Shown: positions 7,784 through 18,211 of the stretch, piece after piece
Numbering within the stretch: the stretch's first letter is position 1
Layout: every line of letters begins with the position of its first letter
NCBI RefSeq assembly: GCF_002135355.1
Contig: NZ_NEGE01000004.1
Span: 1-64,000 of the forward strand
Direction: 5' to 3'
DNA length: 64,000 nt
DNA from: Acinetobacter sp. ANC 4169
GTDB lineage: Bacteria; Pseudomonadota; Gammaproteobacteria; Pseudomonadales; Moraxellaceae
The notes under the pieces: model-generated
What the model saw: only the letters and a program-made list of their open reading frames with translations
Told to the model about the DNA's origin: nothing
Database searches by the model: none
Made by a program: the position numbers and the translations under genes

Positions 7784-9739
7784 TTAAGGATTTATTCTCA
7801 ATGGAATGATATTCATTCTTTTTTCAATCGATTGCGCCCCTTCTCCAAGCAATACCCCATAATGCGTTGCATTGGTCATCACATGTTTTACATAATCACG
7901 CGTTTCAGTTAAGGGAATGGATTCTGTATATTGGTCTGCGGCAATGGACTGAGCGTCGGGTTGCCAGCGACGTGCCCGGTTTGGCCCCGCATTATAGCCA
8001 GCCGTTGCCAGCACAGGGCTATTGCTGAGCTGGTTCTGAATCATTGATAAATAAAAAGTGCCATAACGAATATTGGTATTCATATCGGTTAAAGCTGCCG
8101 GGTTATAGGTTTCACCCATTTGGCGGGCTACAAGTTTTGCCGTATCCGGCATAATTTGCATTAAACCGCCTGCGCCCACATGCGAGCGTGCCTGCGAAAC
8201 AAAACGGCTTTCCTGACGCATCAGGCCATATGCCCATGCAGGATCTATACCAGCATTACGGCTATGGCTGACCACATAGCTTTGATGTGGCATGGCATAA
8301 CGATAAGAATAGTTGTGTTTGGATTCGGTACGGTCAGCAGCGTAAATGGCCCGATCATACCAACCCATATCGGTCGCACGTTTTGCAGCGGCAAGCAACA
8401 AGCCATCATCATGTTTTAAATAGGCCTGTCGCACCGCCCAGTTCCATTCACGATTCACATAACTATCGGGTGCATTTACCCGGCGTAAAGCAAAAGCACG
8501 GTTGAAATGAATATTTTGGCTTAAACGCTGCACATCACTATTGGAAGGTTGAACATTATTGGGAATATTATTGTAACTCTGACCTAATTTATCTCTGGCC
8601 AGCAGATTGTGGTAATCATCCCCTTGTGCCAACTTTTTAAAAATTTCTTGCGCTACACGTTTAGATTTAGCATCGCCACGTTGTTCCGAAGCCCGTGCCA
8701 ACCAGTACTGCCAGCGATCTTCCTGTTTCTGGGTCACACTCATGGCATCAATGGCCCGAATCAAACTTTCCCAGCTACTGAAACGGATGGCCTGACGGGC
8801 ATAAACTTCCGCTTCTTCTGCACTAAAGGGCAATCCATAACTGGCATCCAGATAATTCAGCACTTCACGATTAAAGTTGTTTTTCATCACTGTGGTACCG
8901 CCAATATAGCCCACAGCACGGTATAGTGCTTTTTGCACTTGCAGCGGTGTCCCTTCTGCTGCATTTTTTACCGAAGCCATTGCGGTATTTAAATCACTAT
9001 CGGCCAAACGTCCTAGGGCATAAATCAAATAAGCCTGATCTGCACTGGTAGCTTTAGGCGCAGTCCATAAATAATTTAAAGGATTGGCCTGAATTTGATT
9101 GAGCTGTGCAAGTGACAGACTCACACCCAGACTTTGTGCAGTTGCCAAAGCCAAACCAGACTGGCCTGCGCGCAGTTGTCCCCATAGGCGCTGCTGTCTG
9201 TCCTGCTCGGTCATGAGTGGGCTAGATAGCATCATCCGTCCTAAACCGGTACACGATTCAGGTTGTGAACTGGTAGCGAGCCAAACATCCTTATATTCAG
9301 CAAAAACCAGAGGATCGCCCGATTTTGCACGAACTTGAGCAACCGCACAGCTTTCTGCCTGATCCGGATTGGTCACATACTGCAAAATTGGTTGTGCCGT
9401 CGCAAAATCTGCCTGCTTTACTTTTTCTTCGACATAATCGGCAGCCAGTTTTTCAGCCATTGCAGATTGCGGATAACGCTGGGCGAAATTAACAATATTA
9501 CCAGCCGGCTGATTGGCTAAATTGCTATTCAATGACCAATATTCGGGATAATAGCCCAGCACGTCATTTTGCATCGACATCTGATATTGTTGCAATAAAC
9601 CGGTATTTCCAGAATTAGCAGCCCGCAAAGCATCATTAAACTGTTCATCGGCTGCATGGGAAATTGAAATAAAACCGCTAGATGCCAAACTTAAAGCAAG
9701 CACTTTATAATAATTTTTATTGATTTCCCGATTAAACAT
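7784..9739 (-). CDS. slt: soluble lytic murein transglycosylase
   Basis: A periplasmic family 1A lytic transglycosylase that cleaves the MurNAc-GlcNAc bond in peptidoglycan to give 1,6-anhydro products. A signal peptide ends near SHAAD (about residue 30). A long alpha-superhelical domain follows (about 40-450). The C-terminal SLT domain has the catalytic Glu in MRQESRF (about residue 509), then GAGGLMQIMPDTA and AGYNAGPNRARRW. I chose the ATG at 9739 (AGAAGG seven bases upstream); an ATG at 9757 with AAGG is also possible. About 650 residues, normal for Slt70. Confidence 0.92.
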   Translation of the reverse strand: MFNREINKNYYKVLALSLASSGFISISHAADEQFNDALRAANSGNTGLLQQYQMSMQNDVLGYYPEYWSLNSNLANQPAGNIVNFAQRYPQSAMAEKLAADYVEEKVKQADFATAQPILQYVTNPDQAESCAVAQVRAKSGDPLVFAEYKDVWLATSSQPESCTGLGRMMLSSPLMTEQDRQQRLWGQLRAGQSGLALATAQSLGVSLSLAQLNQIQANPLNYLWTAPKATSADQAYLIYALGRLADSDLNTAMASVKNAAEGTPLQVQKALYRAVGYIGGTTVMKNNFNREVLNYLDASYGLPFSAEEAEVYARQAIRFSSWESLIRAIDAMSVTQKQEDRWQYWLARASEQRGDAKSKRVAQEIFKKLAQGDDYHNLLARDKLGQSYNNIPNNVQPSNSDVQRLSQNIHFNRAFALRRVNAPDSYVNREWNWAVRQAYLKHDDGLLLAAAKRATDMGWYDRAIYAADRTESKHNYSYRYAMPHQSYVVSHSRNAGIDPAWAYGLMRQESRFVSQARSHVGAGGLMQIMPDTAKLVARQMGETYNPAALTDMNTNIRYGTFYLSMIQNQLSNSPVLATAGYNAGPNRARRWQPDAQSIAADQYTESIPLTETRDYVKHVMTNATHYGVLLGEGAQSIEKRMNIIPLRINP

Positions 9740-9757
9740 ATGCTTGCCTTCTGTCAT

Positions 9758-10112
9758 TTAGTATTGCCTTGGTCGCATCTAATCATTTTTGAATAGTTTA
9801 ATTATTATTACACTACTCTACTGTTCTGTTGTGTAACCTTATGATTAGACAATATTAATTTTCAATCATTTTTACTTCACAAATCAATATTCTTGTAGCT
9901 TTATTTATATCTATAAGTTTAGCTTCGATTCCTGCTAAAATATGCGCCTTTCTTGTATTCAAATCGCAATTTTTCAAGATTGCAGCTAGCCTCATCTTTC
10001 TCAATCAATGCCATTAAGTATTGAAATAAAAAAGGAAATATTGCTCGCTCATCCGACTTGATCGGGTCAATCTTGAATGGCAATTTCATCGATTTATCCT
10101 TTAGGAGCCTAC
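9758..10112. other. divergent intergenic region slt/miaB
   Basis: About 355 bases between two divergent genes. A TAAAAT box near 9935 could serve miaB and a TAATAA tract near 9805 could serve slt, but neither has a well-spaced -35 that I would defend. No small gene with a ribosome site was seen. Confidence 0.3.
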
Positions 10113-11567
10113 ATGACGGTTCAAACCTTCATTCCAAATAGTGCCCAAGCTGCTTCAGAAAACACTGTTACCCAGCCACAGCACACCCCAGCCGACGGTT
10201 CAGTCAAAAAACTGTATATCGAAACGCAAGGGTGTCAGATGAATGAGTATGACAGTCATCGTATGGCAGACCTGTTGGGCGATTCACACGGTTATGTGTT
10301 AACGACTGATCCAAAGCAAGCCGATATTCTGCTCATGAATACCTGCTCGATTCGTGAAAAGGCCCAGGAAAAAGTGTTTTCCGAATTGGGTCGCTGGCGC
10401 AAGCTGAAAGAAAAAAATCCTGATCTGGTGATTGGTGTTGGTGGTTGTGTCGCTTCTCAGGAAGGTGACAACATTCAAAAACGTGCACCCTATGTCGACA
10501 TGGTTTTTGGCCCGCAAACCTTGCACCGTTTACCGCAAATGCTGGATCAGCATTCTGAACAAGTAGAAAAACCAAAGAAAGATAAAATCAAGCTGGTGGA
10601 TATTTCTTTCCCGGACATCGAAAAATTTGACTTTTTACCTGAGCCACGTGTTGAGGGTTATAAAGCGTTCGTATCCATTATGGAAGGCTGTTCAAAATAC
10701 TGTTCGTTCTGCGTGGTGCCGTATACCCGTGGTGAAGAAGTCTCGCGTCCTTTAGATGATGTGCTGGCTGAAATTGCAGGGCTGGCGGAAAAAGGCGTAC
10801 GTGAAATTTCTTTGCTCGGCCAAAACGTCAATGGTTACCGCGGTGAAACTTTCGAAGGTGAAATCTGTACTTTTGCAGATTTACTTCGTCTGGTGGCTGA
10901 AATTCCGGGTATTGGCCGTTTGCGTTATACCACTTCTCATCCGCTTGAATTTAACGATGACCTGATTCAATGCTACCGTGACTTGCCACAAATGGTATCT
11001 CACCTGCACTTGCCAGTACAAAGTGGTTCAAACGATGTACTGAAAGCGATGAAACGTAACCACACCATTGACGTGTACATCGATAAAATTGCCAAGCTTC
11101 GCAAAGTCCGTCCGGATATGCATTTATCTTCAGACTTTATTATTGGTTTCCCGGGTGAAACCGATCAGAACTTTGAAGAAACCTATCAATTCATCAAAGA
11201 ACTGGATTTCGACCATTCTTACAGCTTCATTTATTCAAAACGCCCGGGTACACCAGCGTCAGATCTTGAAGACAACACCCCTGAAGATGTGAAAAAAGAA
11301 CGTCTGGCCAAAGTTCAGCAATGGATTAAACGCTCAAGCATTGATAAAACAGATGCCATGCTCGGCACCATCCAGCGCGTATTGATTGAAAACGTATCCG
11401 ATAAAGATCCGAACCTTTTGGTCGGTACCGCAGACAACACTCGCCTGGTCTCTTTCATTGGTGATCCGGCCTGGGTAGGACGTTTTGCAGAAATCGAAAT
11501 TACCGAAATTAAAACTTTGAATTTTGTTTACGGTGAACTCTTGAATCTTGAGCCTGACGTGGCGTAA
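10113..11567 (+). CDS. miaB: tRNA-2-methylthio-N6-dimethylallyladenosine synthase
   Basis: A radical-SAM methylthiotransferase that converts i6A37 to ms2i6A37 in tRNAs reading UNN codons. The N-terminal UPF0004 cluster ligands are C41 ([12 protein letters not shown]), C78 (NTCSIRE) and C112 (GGCVASQ). The radical SAM CxxxCxxC is C193, C197, C200 (GCSKYCSFC). A TRAM domain ends the protein. The start at 10113 has AGGAG seven bases upstream; an ATG at 10077 would add 12 residues without a site. First gene of miaB-phoH-ybeY, 39 bases before phoH. Confidence 0.97.
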   Translation: MTVQTFIPNSAQAASENTVTQPQHTPADGSVKKLYIETQGCQMNEYDSHRMADLLGDSHGYVLTTDPKQADILLMNTCSIREKAQEKVFSELGRWRKLKEKNPDLVIGVGGCVASQEGDNIQKRAPYVDMVFGPQTLHRLPQMLDQHSEQVEKPKKDKIKLVDISFPDIEKFDFLPEPRVEGYKAFVSIMEGCSKYCSFCVVPYTRGEEVSRPLDDVLAEIAGLAEKGVREISLLGQNVNGYRGETFEGEICTFADLLRLVAEIPGIGRLRYTTSHPLEFNDDLIQCYRDLPQMVSHLHLPVQSGSNDVLKAMKRNHTIDVYIDKIAKLRKVRPDMHLSSDFIIGFPGETDQNFEETYQFIKELDFDHSYSFIYSKRPGTPASDLEDNTPEDVKKERLAKVQQWIKRSSIDKTDAMLGTIQRVLIENVSDKDPNLLVGTADNTRLVSFIGDPAWVGRFAEIEITEIKTLNFVYGELLNLEPDVA

Positions 11568-11606
11568 TGTAAGGTGATCGGCTAGACCATTTTATAAGGA
11601 ATTCTC

Positions 11607-12680
11607 TTGACTGCAGCGATTCGGCGTACAGTAACTTTTCCTGGTGTTTCGATGGAGCGTTTGAAAGGCATGCTCGGTGCTTATAACGGTCATTTGAAAC
11701 AAATCGAACAACGTTTAAACGTCAATATTTCCCATCGAGGCGAAGCCTTTTATATTGATGGTGAAATCGATGCAGTAGAGAGAGCAGAAAGCCTCTTGAT
11801 GCGTCTACATGAAGAAACCGAAATTAGCCCACAAGTGAGTGCAGATACTTTGCATCTCATGATTCAGGGCAGTCAGACTGACCGTGAATTACAAATCGAT
11901 CCTCATCAGGAACATACCGGTCTGGATGAGGTCTGGCTGCAAACCCGTAAAGGTCGAATCAACCCGCGCGGTGCCAACCAGAAACGCTATGTACAACGCA
12001 TTTTGCAAAGTGACATCTCGTTTGGTATTGGTCCTGCAGGTACAGGTAAAACCTATCTGGCTGTAGCAGCTGCGGTGGATATGCTGGAACGTAATGAAAT
12101 CCAGCGTATCCTGCTGGTGCGCCCTGCGGTTGAAGCCGGTGAAAAACTCGGTTTCTTACCGGGGGATTTAAGCCAGAAAATCGATCCTTATTTGCGTCCA
12201 CTTTACGATGCCCTGTATGAAATGCTGGGCTTTGAAAAAGTGGCCAAACTGATTGAACGTCAGATTATTGAAGTTGCGCCCCTTGCCTATATGCGTGGCC
12301 GTACTTTAAACCATTCTTTCGTAATTTTAGATGAAGCGCAAAATACCACACCGGAACAGATGAAAATGTTCCTGACCCGTTTAGGTTTTGGTTCACGTGC
12401 GGTCATTACCGGTGACATCACGCAGGTCGACTTGCCACGCGGTCAACAGTCCGGTCTTTCACATGCCTTACGTGTGCTGGAACCGGTAACTGAAATTCAT
12501 ATCACTCGTTTCCATTCTCGTGACGTGGTTCGTCATCAGCTGGTACAAAAAATTGTCGAAGCCTATGAAGGATGGGACAGTGAACAACACCGTCTTAATG
12601 CTGAAGCACGGGCAGAACGTAAAGCGCGTCAGGAAGCATTGATTGCTGAAAATGATGCCGCTGCCGATGCTCAGGATTAA
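11607..12680 (+). CDS. ybeZ: PhoH-like ATPase (YbeZ)
   Basis: A cytoplasmic P-loop ATPase of the PhoH family that works with YbeY in RNA/ribosome maintenance. An N-terminal KH-like part (1-80) precedes Walker A GPAGTGKT at 142-149. Walker B is FVILDEAQN, followed by the PhoH signature MKMFLTRLGFGSRAVITGD. It starts with TTG at 11607 (AAGGA eight bases upstream). The extra N-terminal residues match the conserved start of YbeZ, so the TTG is preferred over the ATG at 11652. The C-terminus is an Ala/Glu/Arg-rich helix. Confidence 0.95.
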   Translation: MTAAIRRTVTFPGVSMERLKGMLGAYNGHLKQIEQRLNVNISHRGEAFYIDGEIDAVERAESLLMRLHEETEISPQVSADTLHLMIQGSQTDRELQIDPHQEHTGLDEVWLQTRKGRINPRGANQKRYVQRILQSDISFGIGPAGTGKTYLAVAAAVDMLERNEIQRILLVRPAVEAGEKLGFLPGDLSQKIDPYLRPLYDALYEMLGFEKVAKLIERQIIEVAPLAYMRGRTLNHSFVILDEAQNTTPEQMKMFLTRLGFGSRAVITGDITQVDLPRGQQSGLSHALRVLEPVTEIHITRFHSRDVVRHQLVQKIVEAYEGWDSEQHRLNAEARAERKARQEALIAENDAAADAQD

Positions 12681-12699
12681 GATGTTTTAAGGATTCATT

Positions 12700-13179
12700 T
12701 TGAAACTTAACCTATCACTGCAACAAGATTTCCAGTCCCCTGAACTGGTACTGAAACGTGCTTATATTAAAAAGGTCATTGAAACTGCACTGCGTTTTAT
12801 TGATGTCGATCAAGACTGCGAGATCGGCATTGCCTGTGTAGACAACGCCGAAAGCCATAAGCTGAATCTGGAATATCGCCAGAAAGACAAACCGACCAAT
12901 GTGTTGTCTTTTCCAAGTGACATTCCAGAGGAAGTTTTACCAATGCTGGATGCTCTTCCAATCGGTGACTTAGTGATTTGTATTCCTGTGGTTTTACAGG
13001 AAGCCATTGAGCAAAACAAAACCCCGATTGAGCATTTCACTCATATGCTGGTGCATGGCACATTGCACTTAATGGGTTATGACCATGAAACTTCAGATGA
13101 AGATGCCGAAGAAATGGAAGCATTGGAAATTGAAATTCTGGCCAAGTTAGGATTCGATAATCCCTATACTGAACAGTAG
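12700..13179 (+). CDS. ybeY: endoribonuclease YbeY
   Basis: A zinc-dependent endoribonuclease involved in 16S rRNA 3'-end maturation and ribosome quality control. The zinc site [11 protein letters not shown] gives H119, H123 and H129. Its 159 residues are the family length. It starts with TTG (AAGGAT upstream) and lies 19 bases after ybeZ. A terminator follows 20 bases after the stop, so the corC and lnt genes found next in enterobacteria are absent here. Confidence 0.96.
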   Translation: MKLNLSLQQDFQSPELVLKRAYIKKVIETALRFIDVDQDCEIGIACVDNAESHKLNLEYRQKDKPTNVLSFPSDIPEEVLPMLDALPIGDLVICIPVVLQEAIEQNKTPIEHFTHMLVHGTLHLMGYDHETSDEDAEEMEALEIEILAKLGFDNPYTEQ

Positions 13180-13199
13180 TTCTTGCATCCCGGTTTTTT

Positions 13200-13234
13200 A
13201 AACCCGATTAATTTCGATTAGTCGGGTTTTATTT
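13200..13234 (+). terminator. miaB-ybeZ-ybeY operon terminator
   Basis: AAACCCGA/TCGGGTTT stem with a 14-base loop that contains a second short pairing, followed by TTTTATTT. Confidence 0.8.
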
Positions 13235-13287
13235 ATGCCAGATAAGCATAAAATCTTAAAATCCCCTCTAAAATGGCGGAAGAAATA

Positions 13288-13716
13288 ATGAACAGAATTA
13301 TTTCCCGGCTTTTCCTCATTTCAGCGTTATTTCCTGCATGTCAGCTGTATGCCAATGATGCACTGCTCAATAATAAACCGCCCAATAATGAACCACTATG
13401 TAAAGAAGTAAAATTCCTGCAGGCAGCAAATGCCTGGATAGGCCATTATTATCTGGAAGGCGTGATGGAAGTCGGCTCTGAGCTTTTACTGGAACCGGAC
13501 GGCAAGTTTAAATGGTATCTGGCAGTGGGTGCTTTAGACCAATATGCCGAAGGAACATGGTGGAAAAATGGGGAGTGCATTGGCTTAAAAGCGGCGCCCC
13601 AATATCGCCAATATTTAGAAATCTTCCCGACCCGCCTCGACCTTTCGGAAACCGGCTTAAATGCGACATGGCCAGATGGGCATCAAAAAGGACAATATGT
13701 ATTAGCGTCGCATTAA
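13288..13716 (+). CDS. hypothetical secreted protein
   Basis: A 142-residue protein with an N-terminal signal peptide (MNRIISRLFLISALFPACQL, cleavage near YAN). The mature part has aromatic beta-type motifs (IGHYYLEGVMEVGSELLLEP, GTWWKNGEC) suggesting a small beta-barrel or lipocalin-like fold. GGAAG seven bases before the ATG at 13288 favours this start over 13273. A Cys four residues before the end of the signal could be a lipobox, but LFPAC is followed by Q, so the lipoprotein reading is weak. Function unknown. Confidence 0.7.
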   Translation: MNRIISRLFLISALFPACQLYANDALLNNKPPNNEPLCKEVKFLQAANAWIGHYYLEGVMEVGSELLLEPDGKFKWYLAVGALDQYAEGTWWKNGECIGLKAAPQYRQYLEIFPTRLDLSETGLNATWPDGHQKGQYVLASH

Positions 13717-13774
13717 AATCCCAATCAAAAACCGTGATTAGCAATTTTTACAAAGCAGATGAAGCGCCATACAA

Positions 13775-14653
13775 TCAATGTACTTCAAACTCAGCTTCAG
13801 CCGGATCAAAACGCCAGGTACGTACAATACGCAGCTCTGAAATATCCTTCATTCCCCGATCAAAGCTGCCAAACGGCGCTGCCTTGCGTACTGAAGTCTT
13901 TGCCGCTTCATCCAGCAAACTATGCCCCGAACTTTCAATCAGGCGAAGGGCACGAATCCCGCCGTTTTTATTCAAAATCACCATTAACCGGACCTCTCCT
14001 GCGAGGCGTTGCACTTTCGCCGCATCGGGATAATAACGGTTGCCGTAAAATTCAACCTTTTCGCGGAATTTTTCCAAATAAGCCGCTGAAATGTCCTGCT
14101 TGGCTTGAATACCATCCACCGTTTTAATTTTTTGCTGGCGACTGAAATTTTGCTGACGTTGCAAATATTGTGCTTCCAGACTTGCGACCATCGCCGCTTT
14201 GGCCTGAAACTGACTATTCAGTTCCTGCATAGCTTTTTTGCGCTGATTCTGTTCTGCTTCCTTTTTCCAGCTTAAGGTAGTCATCAACACTTTTTCTTCA
14301 AAACTTAATTCGCGCTTTTGCTGTAAACGTTCCAAAGTTTCCTGTTGCTGTTGGCCGGCACTTTGTTCAGCCATCGCAGCAGGCATATCGCTTGACATAC
14401 GATGCGCTTCACGGAAAGTTCCGGAACCTTGCTGATCTGCCTGTGCCAGAAAATCAGCCTGTTCTACCTTGTCCTGACTTGGACGTAAGCTGACAGCAAT
14501 TTCTTTGACTGCGGCATCACTTTCTTGAGGCATGGCAAATTGCAAGGTCAAAATAATCAAATGCAAAAGAGCAGCCAAAATCACTGCGCTTGTGAAAACT
14601 GGATCTTTCCACCATGCCTGCATTAAAGGTGCGAAACTGATTTTCTTAAGCAT
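13775..14653 (-). CDS. TonB-type energy transducer protein
   Basis: An inner-membrane protein anchored by one N-terminal helix (about residues 18-42). A charged Gln/Glu/Lys-rich periplasmic stalk (about 60-190) follows. The C-terminal TonB domain (about 200-290) includes YPDAAKVQRLAGEVRLMVIL and the pattern GGIRALRLIESSGHSLLDEA. It likely couples proton-motive force to an outer-membrane receptor, but no ExbBD or receptor lies nearby and the stalk is not Pro-rich as in classical TonB. The ATG at 14653 is preferred; an upstream TTG at 14686 is possible. Confidence 0.82.
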   Translation of the reverse strand: MLKKISFAPLMQAWWKDPVFTSAVILAALLHLIILTLQFAMPQESDAAVKEIAVSLRPSQDKVEQADFLAQADQQGSGTFREAHRMSSDMPAAMAEQSAGQQQQETLERLQQKRELSFEEKVLMTTLSWKKEAEQNQRKKAMQELNSQFQAKAAMVASLEAQYLQRQQNFSRQQKIKTVDGIQAKQDISAAYLEKFREKVEFYGNRYYPDAAKVQRLAGEVRLMVILNKNGGIRALRLIESSGHSLLDEAAKTSVRKAAPFGSFDRGMKDISELRIVRTWRFDPAEAEFEVH

Positions 14654-14884
14654 CACATTAAACCGACAAAAAGTCAGGTTCCCCAAACTGCATAAAAGCA
14701 GTATAAAATAAACACAGCGTCTACTTTTGAATGAAAAAACGAGAACTCAATCAACAAGCGACCTGTAGACAATTAAAATCATGAAAATGGTGCAATTAAT
14801 TTTGCTAAACTGCAAGATCGAATATCTGTATTTTTAATACTTTCGACAAAATCTATCGAAGTTTAAAAAGATTAACTCGCTGGG

Positions 14885-15574
14885 ATGCCTTATATGCAAA
14901 CGCTACTGTCCAATATCTCTCAACGTATACGCCAGGTATACCAAAAGGCAGAAGGATTTATTGAGGATGAGCGTGAATTTCCCCTATCTCAAGTTTTTTT
15001 AAATGCGACTTTTCAGCGCTTTGTCACCGACAATGTCTCCATGCTCAAAGATCTGCATGCCGACTTGCATGAGGACTGGTTACGTTTATATGCAACGCTG
15101 GATGTGAAAGGTTTATACATTACCCTGTCAGTCGATTTGAAACTGGTTCAAATGGAACTGAATAAAGATACCCAGCTGATTGTGTTTGAACAGATCAGCG
15201 ATACCCAGGTCATTGACGCCAAATTCAAAAATGTATTCCAAAAACTTGCCGTAAAATTTGCTTTATTTTTCTATCAAAAAATACTCAATCAAGACCCTTT
15301 GGGCATGATTCTTGAGAAGCTGAAAGTTATTAAAGTTAAAGATGACTTGTTACATCTGGATTTAAACCGCTGGTTAGGCAAAAAGCGCTCTATTATTGAT
15401 ACCTTAGCGAAAGTTCATGTCAATCATGCCGTTTTACGTGAAGCTGAACTGGTGGTCATCGGCAATGTCAATCTGACTGCTTTATTCAGAAAAATGTCCG
15501 AAGAACCGATGGATGTTTGGGCGAATGAAGAAGAACAGGAAGAAAGCAAAGTCAGTCCAATTAAGCAAAAATAA
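14885..15574 (+). CDS. hypothetical protein
   Basis: A 229-residue cytoplasmic protein with alternating helix and strand, no signal peptide and an acidic, Gln-rich C-terminal tail (NEEEQEESKVSPIKQK). A second ATG lies at residue 4. I do not recognise the family. It is divergent from the TonB-like gene and stands alone. Probably conserved within the genus. Confidence 0.75.
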   Translation: MPYMQTLLSNISQRIRQVYQKAEGFIEDEREFPLSQVFLNATFQRFVTDNVSMLKDLHADLHEDWLRLYATLDVKGLYITLSVDLKLVQMELNKDTQLIVFEQISDTQVIDAKFKNVFQKLAVKFALFFYQKILNQDPLGMILEKLKVIKVKDDLLHLDLNRWLGKKRSIIDTLAKVHVNHAVLREAELVVIGNVNLTALFRKMSEEPMDVWANEEEQEESKVSPIKQK

Positions 15575-15738
15575 GTTGAATTGTTTTTACTGATTAAAGT
15601 CTGTATTTTTACCTAGAAAAAAACTACATAAAGATACAGATTGAACAAAATTTCGAATTTTATCTTCATAATCAAAGCGCATAATAGGAAGCAACAAAAA
15701 CTTTATACTTTATCCACCTTTCTAGGAACCCACTACTT

Positions 15739-16452
15739 ATGGCTCACAATGTATTGAAAACGATTGCGTTGGCATCTGGTGTAAGCACTACACTGTTGTT
15801 TACTGGTTTCTCAAGCCAAGCATTTGCCATGAGTCCATTCCAGGCAAGTTATCAATTTAGCTATAACGGCAAAAATATGGGTTCGGCAACTCGTACTTTG
15901 AGCAAGTCGGGAAATAACTGGACTTATGTTTTTGCTGCCAAAGCAGGTGTTATCGCTTCTGCAACGGAAACAAGTCATTTTAACTTAAATGGTAACAACA
16001 TCATTTCTAATAACTTTAGCCGCAGCAGCAAAATTTTGGTGCACAACAACACCATGAGCATTAACTTTAATCCGAATGCTAAAATCATTAACACCAAGAA
16101 AGATGATAAGGCACGTTCTTTTGCTTGGAAATCTGGTGTTTTGGACGAGCTAAATGCTGAATTGCAACTTCGTGAAGACTTAAAAGCTTCGGGTTTAAAA
16201 TCAAGTTATGCGATTGCCGATGCCAAAGAAGTTGAATCACGTCGCTTTGTCAAACAAGGGGTTGAAAAAGTAAAAACCTCTTACGGTACCTTTGACACCA
16301 TTAAAGTGGTAATGAAACATGATAAACCAAACCGTGATACGATTTTCTGGTTAGCGCCTAAACTTGACTATGCTCCTGTGAAGGTTTCTCACCAAGATGG
16401 TAAAACCTCCTATGGTTTACTATTAACAGGGTATAAAGGCGCAACGAATTAA
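15739..16452 (+). CDS. DUF3108 family periplasmic protein
   Basis: A 237-residue protein with a signal peptide (to about SSQAFA, residue 30) and the DUF3108 layout: PFQASYQFSYNGKNMGSA, a WTYVFAAKAGVIASATETS strand pair, and a C-terminal FWLAPKLDYAPVKVSHQDG. The family is a periplasmic beta-sandwich of unknown role. It is followed 91 bases later by xpt in the same direction. Confidence 0.88.
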   Translation: MAHNVLKTIALASGVSTTLLFTGFSSQAFAMSPFQASYQFSYNGKNMGSATRTLSKSGNNWTYVFAAKAGVIASATETSHFNLNGNNIISNNFSRSSKILVHNNTMSINFNPNAKIINTKKDDKARSFAWKSGVLDELNAELQLREDLKASGLKSSYAIADAKEVESRRFVKQGVEKVKTSYGTFDTIKVVMKHDKPNRDTIFWLAPKLDYAPVKVSHQDGKTSYGLLLTGYKGATN

Positions 16453-16531
16453 TCAATTTGATCAATTTCGCTTGCATTTTTCGAGAGCCTTTTTAAAATA
16501 CGCTTTTGCTTGAAAAAGCATCTGCCCTTAG

Positions 16532-17119
<588 letters not shown>

Positions 17120-17136
17120 GTTTCGAACTGAATTTA

Positions 17137-17164
17137 AAAAGAGCGCTTAGGCGCTCTTTTTTTT
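17137..17164 (+). terminator. xpt terminator
   Basis: GAGCGC/GCGCTC stem (loop TTAG) with a flanking A-run and a run of eight or more T. Confidence 0.92.
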
Positions 17165-17459
17165 CAGATGTTTTTTTGTACCGTATATTTTATCTGAAGC
17201 AGGTATTCTGAGCGATGACTATAAAATTGCAGTGGCTCATATAATTCTAACTGAAATCAGTTTTCCAGCGTCTGCTTCAAATTCAGATACCAGAAAATAT
17301 TAAGTTACTCTCTTTTTTCTCTAATAATTTGAGTAGAACCTAATCCATAGCCTAGTTTTGGAACGTGTAACTATCGAAATTTCAGACTAAATCTTATTGT
17401 GTTGTAGATTGATTGAGTTACAAAGACATACCCAATGAACAATTTTTAATCTAAAATAA
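17165..17459. other. gene-free interval xpt / hfaD-like
   Basis: About 295 bases between convergent genes. Nothing with a start, ribosome site and open frame of useful length was found. It may carry remnants of an older gene, but I could not recover a homologous translation. Confidence 0.3.
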
Positions 17460-17491
17460 GAGGTCTAACTATCCGCAAATAGTTAGACCTT
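17460..17491 (-). terminator. Inverted repeat ending the hfa-like operon
   Basis: AGGTCTAACTAT/ATAGTTAGACCT, a perfect 12-base stem with loop CCGCAA, lies 22 bases after the hfaD-like stop. On the minus strand the tail is CTTATTTTAG, moderately T-rich. Confidence 0.6.
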
Positions 17492-17512
17492 GGATCATAT
17501 TGAACGGTGGAT

Positions 17513-18124
17513 TTACTTTACAGTCACTGTAATGCTACCGGTGTTCACAGCACCAATAGCAGAAGTTTTGATGCCATCAATATGATTCACTCTTCCATCT
17601 ACATTTACAGATGCATCAATAGCTGCTGAATTAAAGGCTAAATTCGCAGCCGTGTAATTACTCAAGGTTTCAGAGAATTGATCATAAGTATCAGTATTCA
17701 AAGATGTACTGATAGAGCTTTCGAACTCTGATGACCGTTCAGAACGCCATTCCTCCAGACTACGTGCCGCACTTCTTTCAGCATCCAGAGTTGACTCCAA
17801 TGTCCCCGTATTCACAGCACTCAGATTGCCCTGCTGCAAATTGATACTACCGGTATTGACTGCACCAATTGCTGAAGTTTCTACTGCAATTTTATCTCCC
17901 ACATTATTCACCGAATTATAACCTCCGTCTACGTTGACCGTTGCATCAATAGTAGCGGTATTGATGGCAAGGTTAAGCGCAGTACCATTCTGTTGGTTAT
18001 ATTGAGATAAAAGACTTAAGGCACCATTTAATCCGGTATCTACAGTGACCTCTTGAGCATTAACCATACTCGCACCGGATAGAAAGGCAACAGATAAGGC
18101 GATTGTTTTGATAGTCTTATTCAT
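17513..18124 (-). CDS. HfaD-like secreted repeat protein
   Basis: A 203-residue secreted protein: signal peptide MNKTIKTIALSVAFLSGASM to VNAQ (1-24). The mature part has two long repeats. Residues 50-95 contain NTATIDATVNVDGG and TSAIGAVNTGSI; residues 161-199 contain NSAAIDASVNVDGR and the same TSAIGAVNTGSI. A half-repeat (NLSAVNTGTL) is at 100-109 and a charged helical linker at 112-155. Asn/Thr/Ser/Val-rich beta repeats without Cys suggest a surface polymer or functional amyloid. It is the third gene of the CsgG operon, in the place hfaD holds in Caulobacter. The assignment rests on context and composition. AAGGA eight bases upstream supports the start. Confidence 0.72.
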   Translation of the reverse strand: MNKTIKTIALSVAFLSGASMVNAQEVTVDTGLNGALSLLSQYNQQNGTALNLAINTATIDATVNVDGGYNSVNNVGDKIAVETSAIGAVNTGSINLQQGNLSAVNTGTLESTLDAERSAARSLEEWRSERSSEFESSISTSLNTDTYDQFSETLSNYTAANLAFNSAAIDASVNVDGRVNHIDGIKTSAIGAVNTGSITVTVK

Positions 18125-18180
18125 GGTTATTTCCTTTTTTCTAGTTTTGAAGCACCTCTCGCTAAGTACTTCTTTTTATA

Positions 18181-18196
18181 ATGGGAGCGAGCCCAT
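18181..18196 (-). other. small stem-loop between hfaB-like and hfaD-like genes
   Basis: ATGGG/CCCAT with a 6-base loop lies in the 87-base gap between the two genes. It is short and without a strong minus-strand T-run, so it may be a partial stop or mRNA processing element that tunes subunit ratio. This is inference. Confidence 0.3.
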
Positions 18197-18211
18197 TTTT
18201 TACATATGTTT

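Noticed and set aside
8180..8926. Several 70-105 codon plus-strand frames inside slt
   Set aside because: Antisense shadows of the transglycosylase coding sequence.
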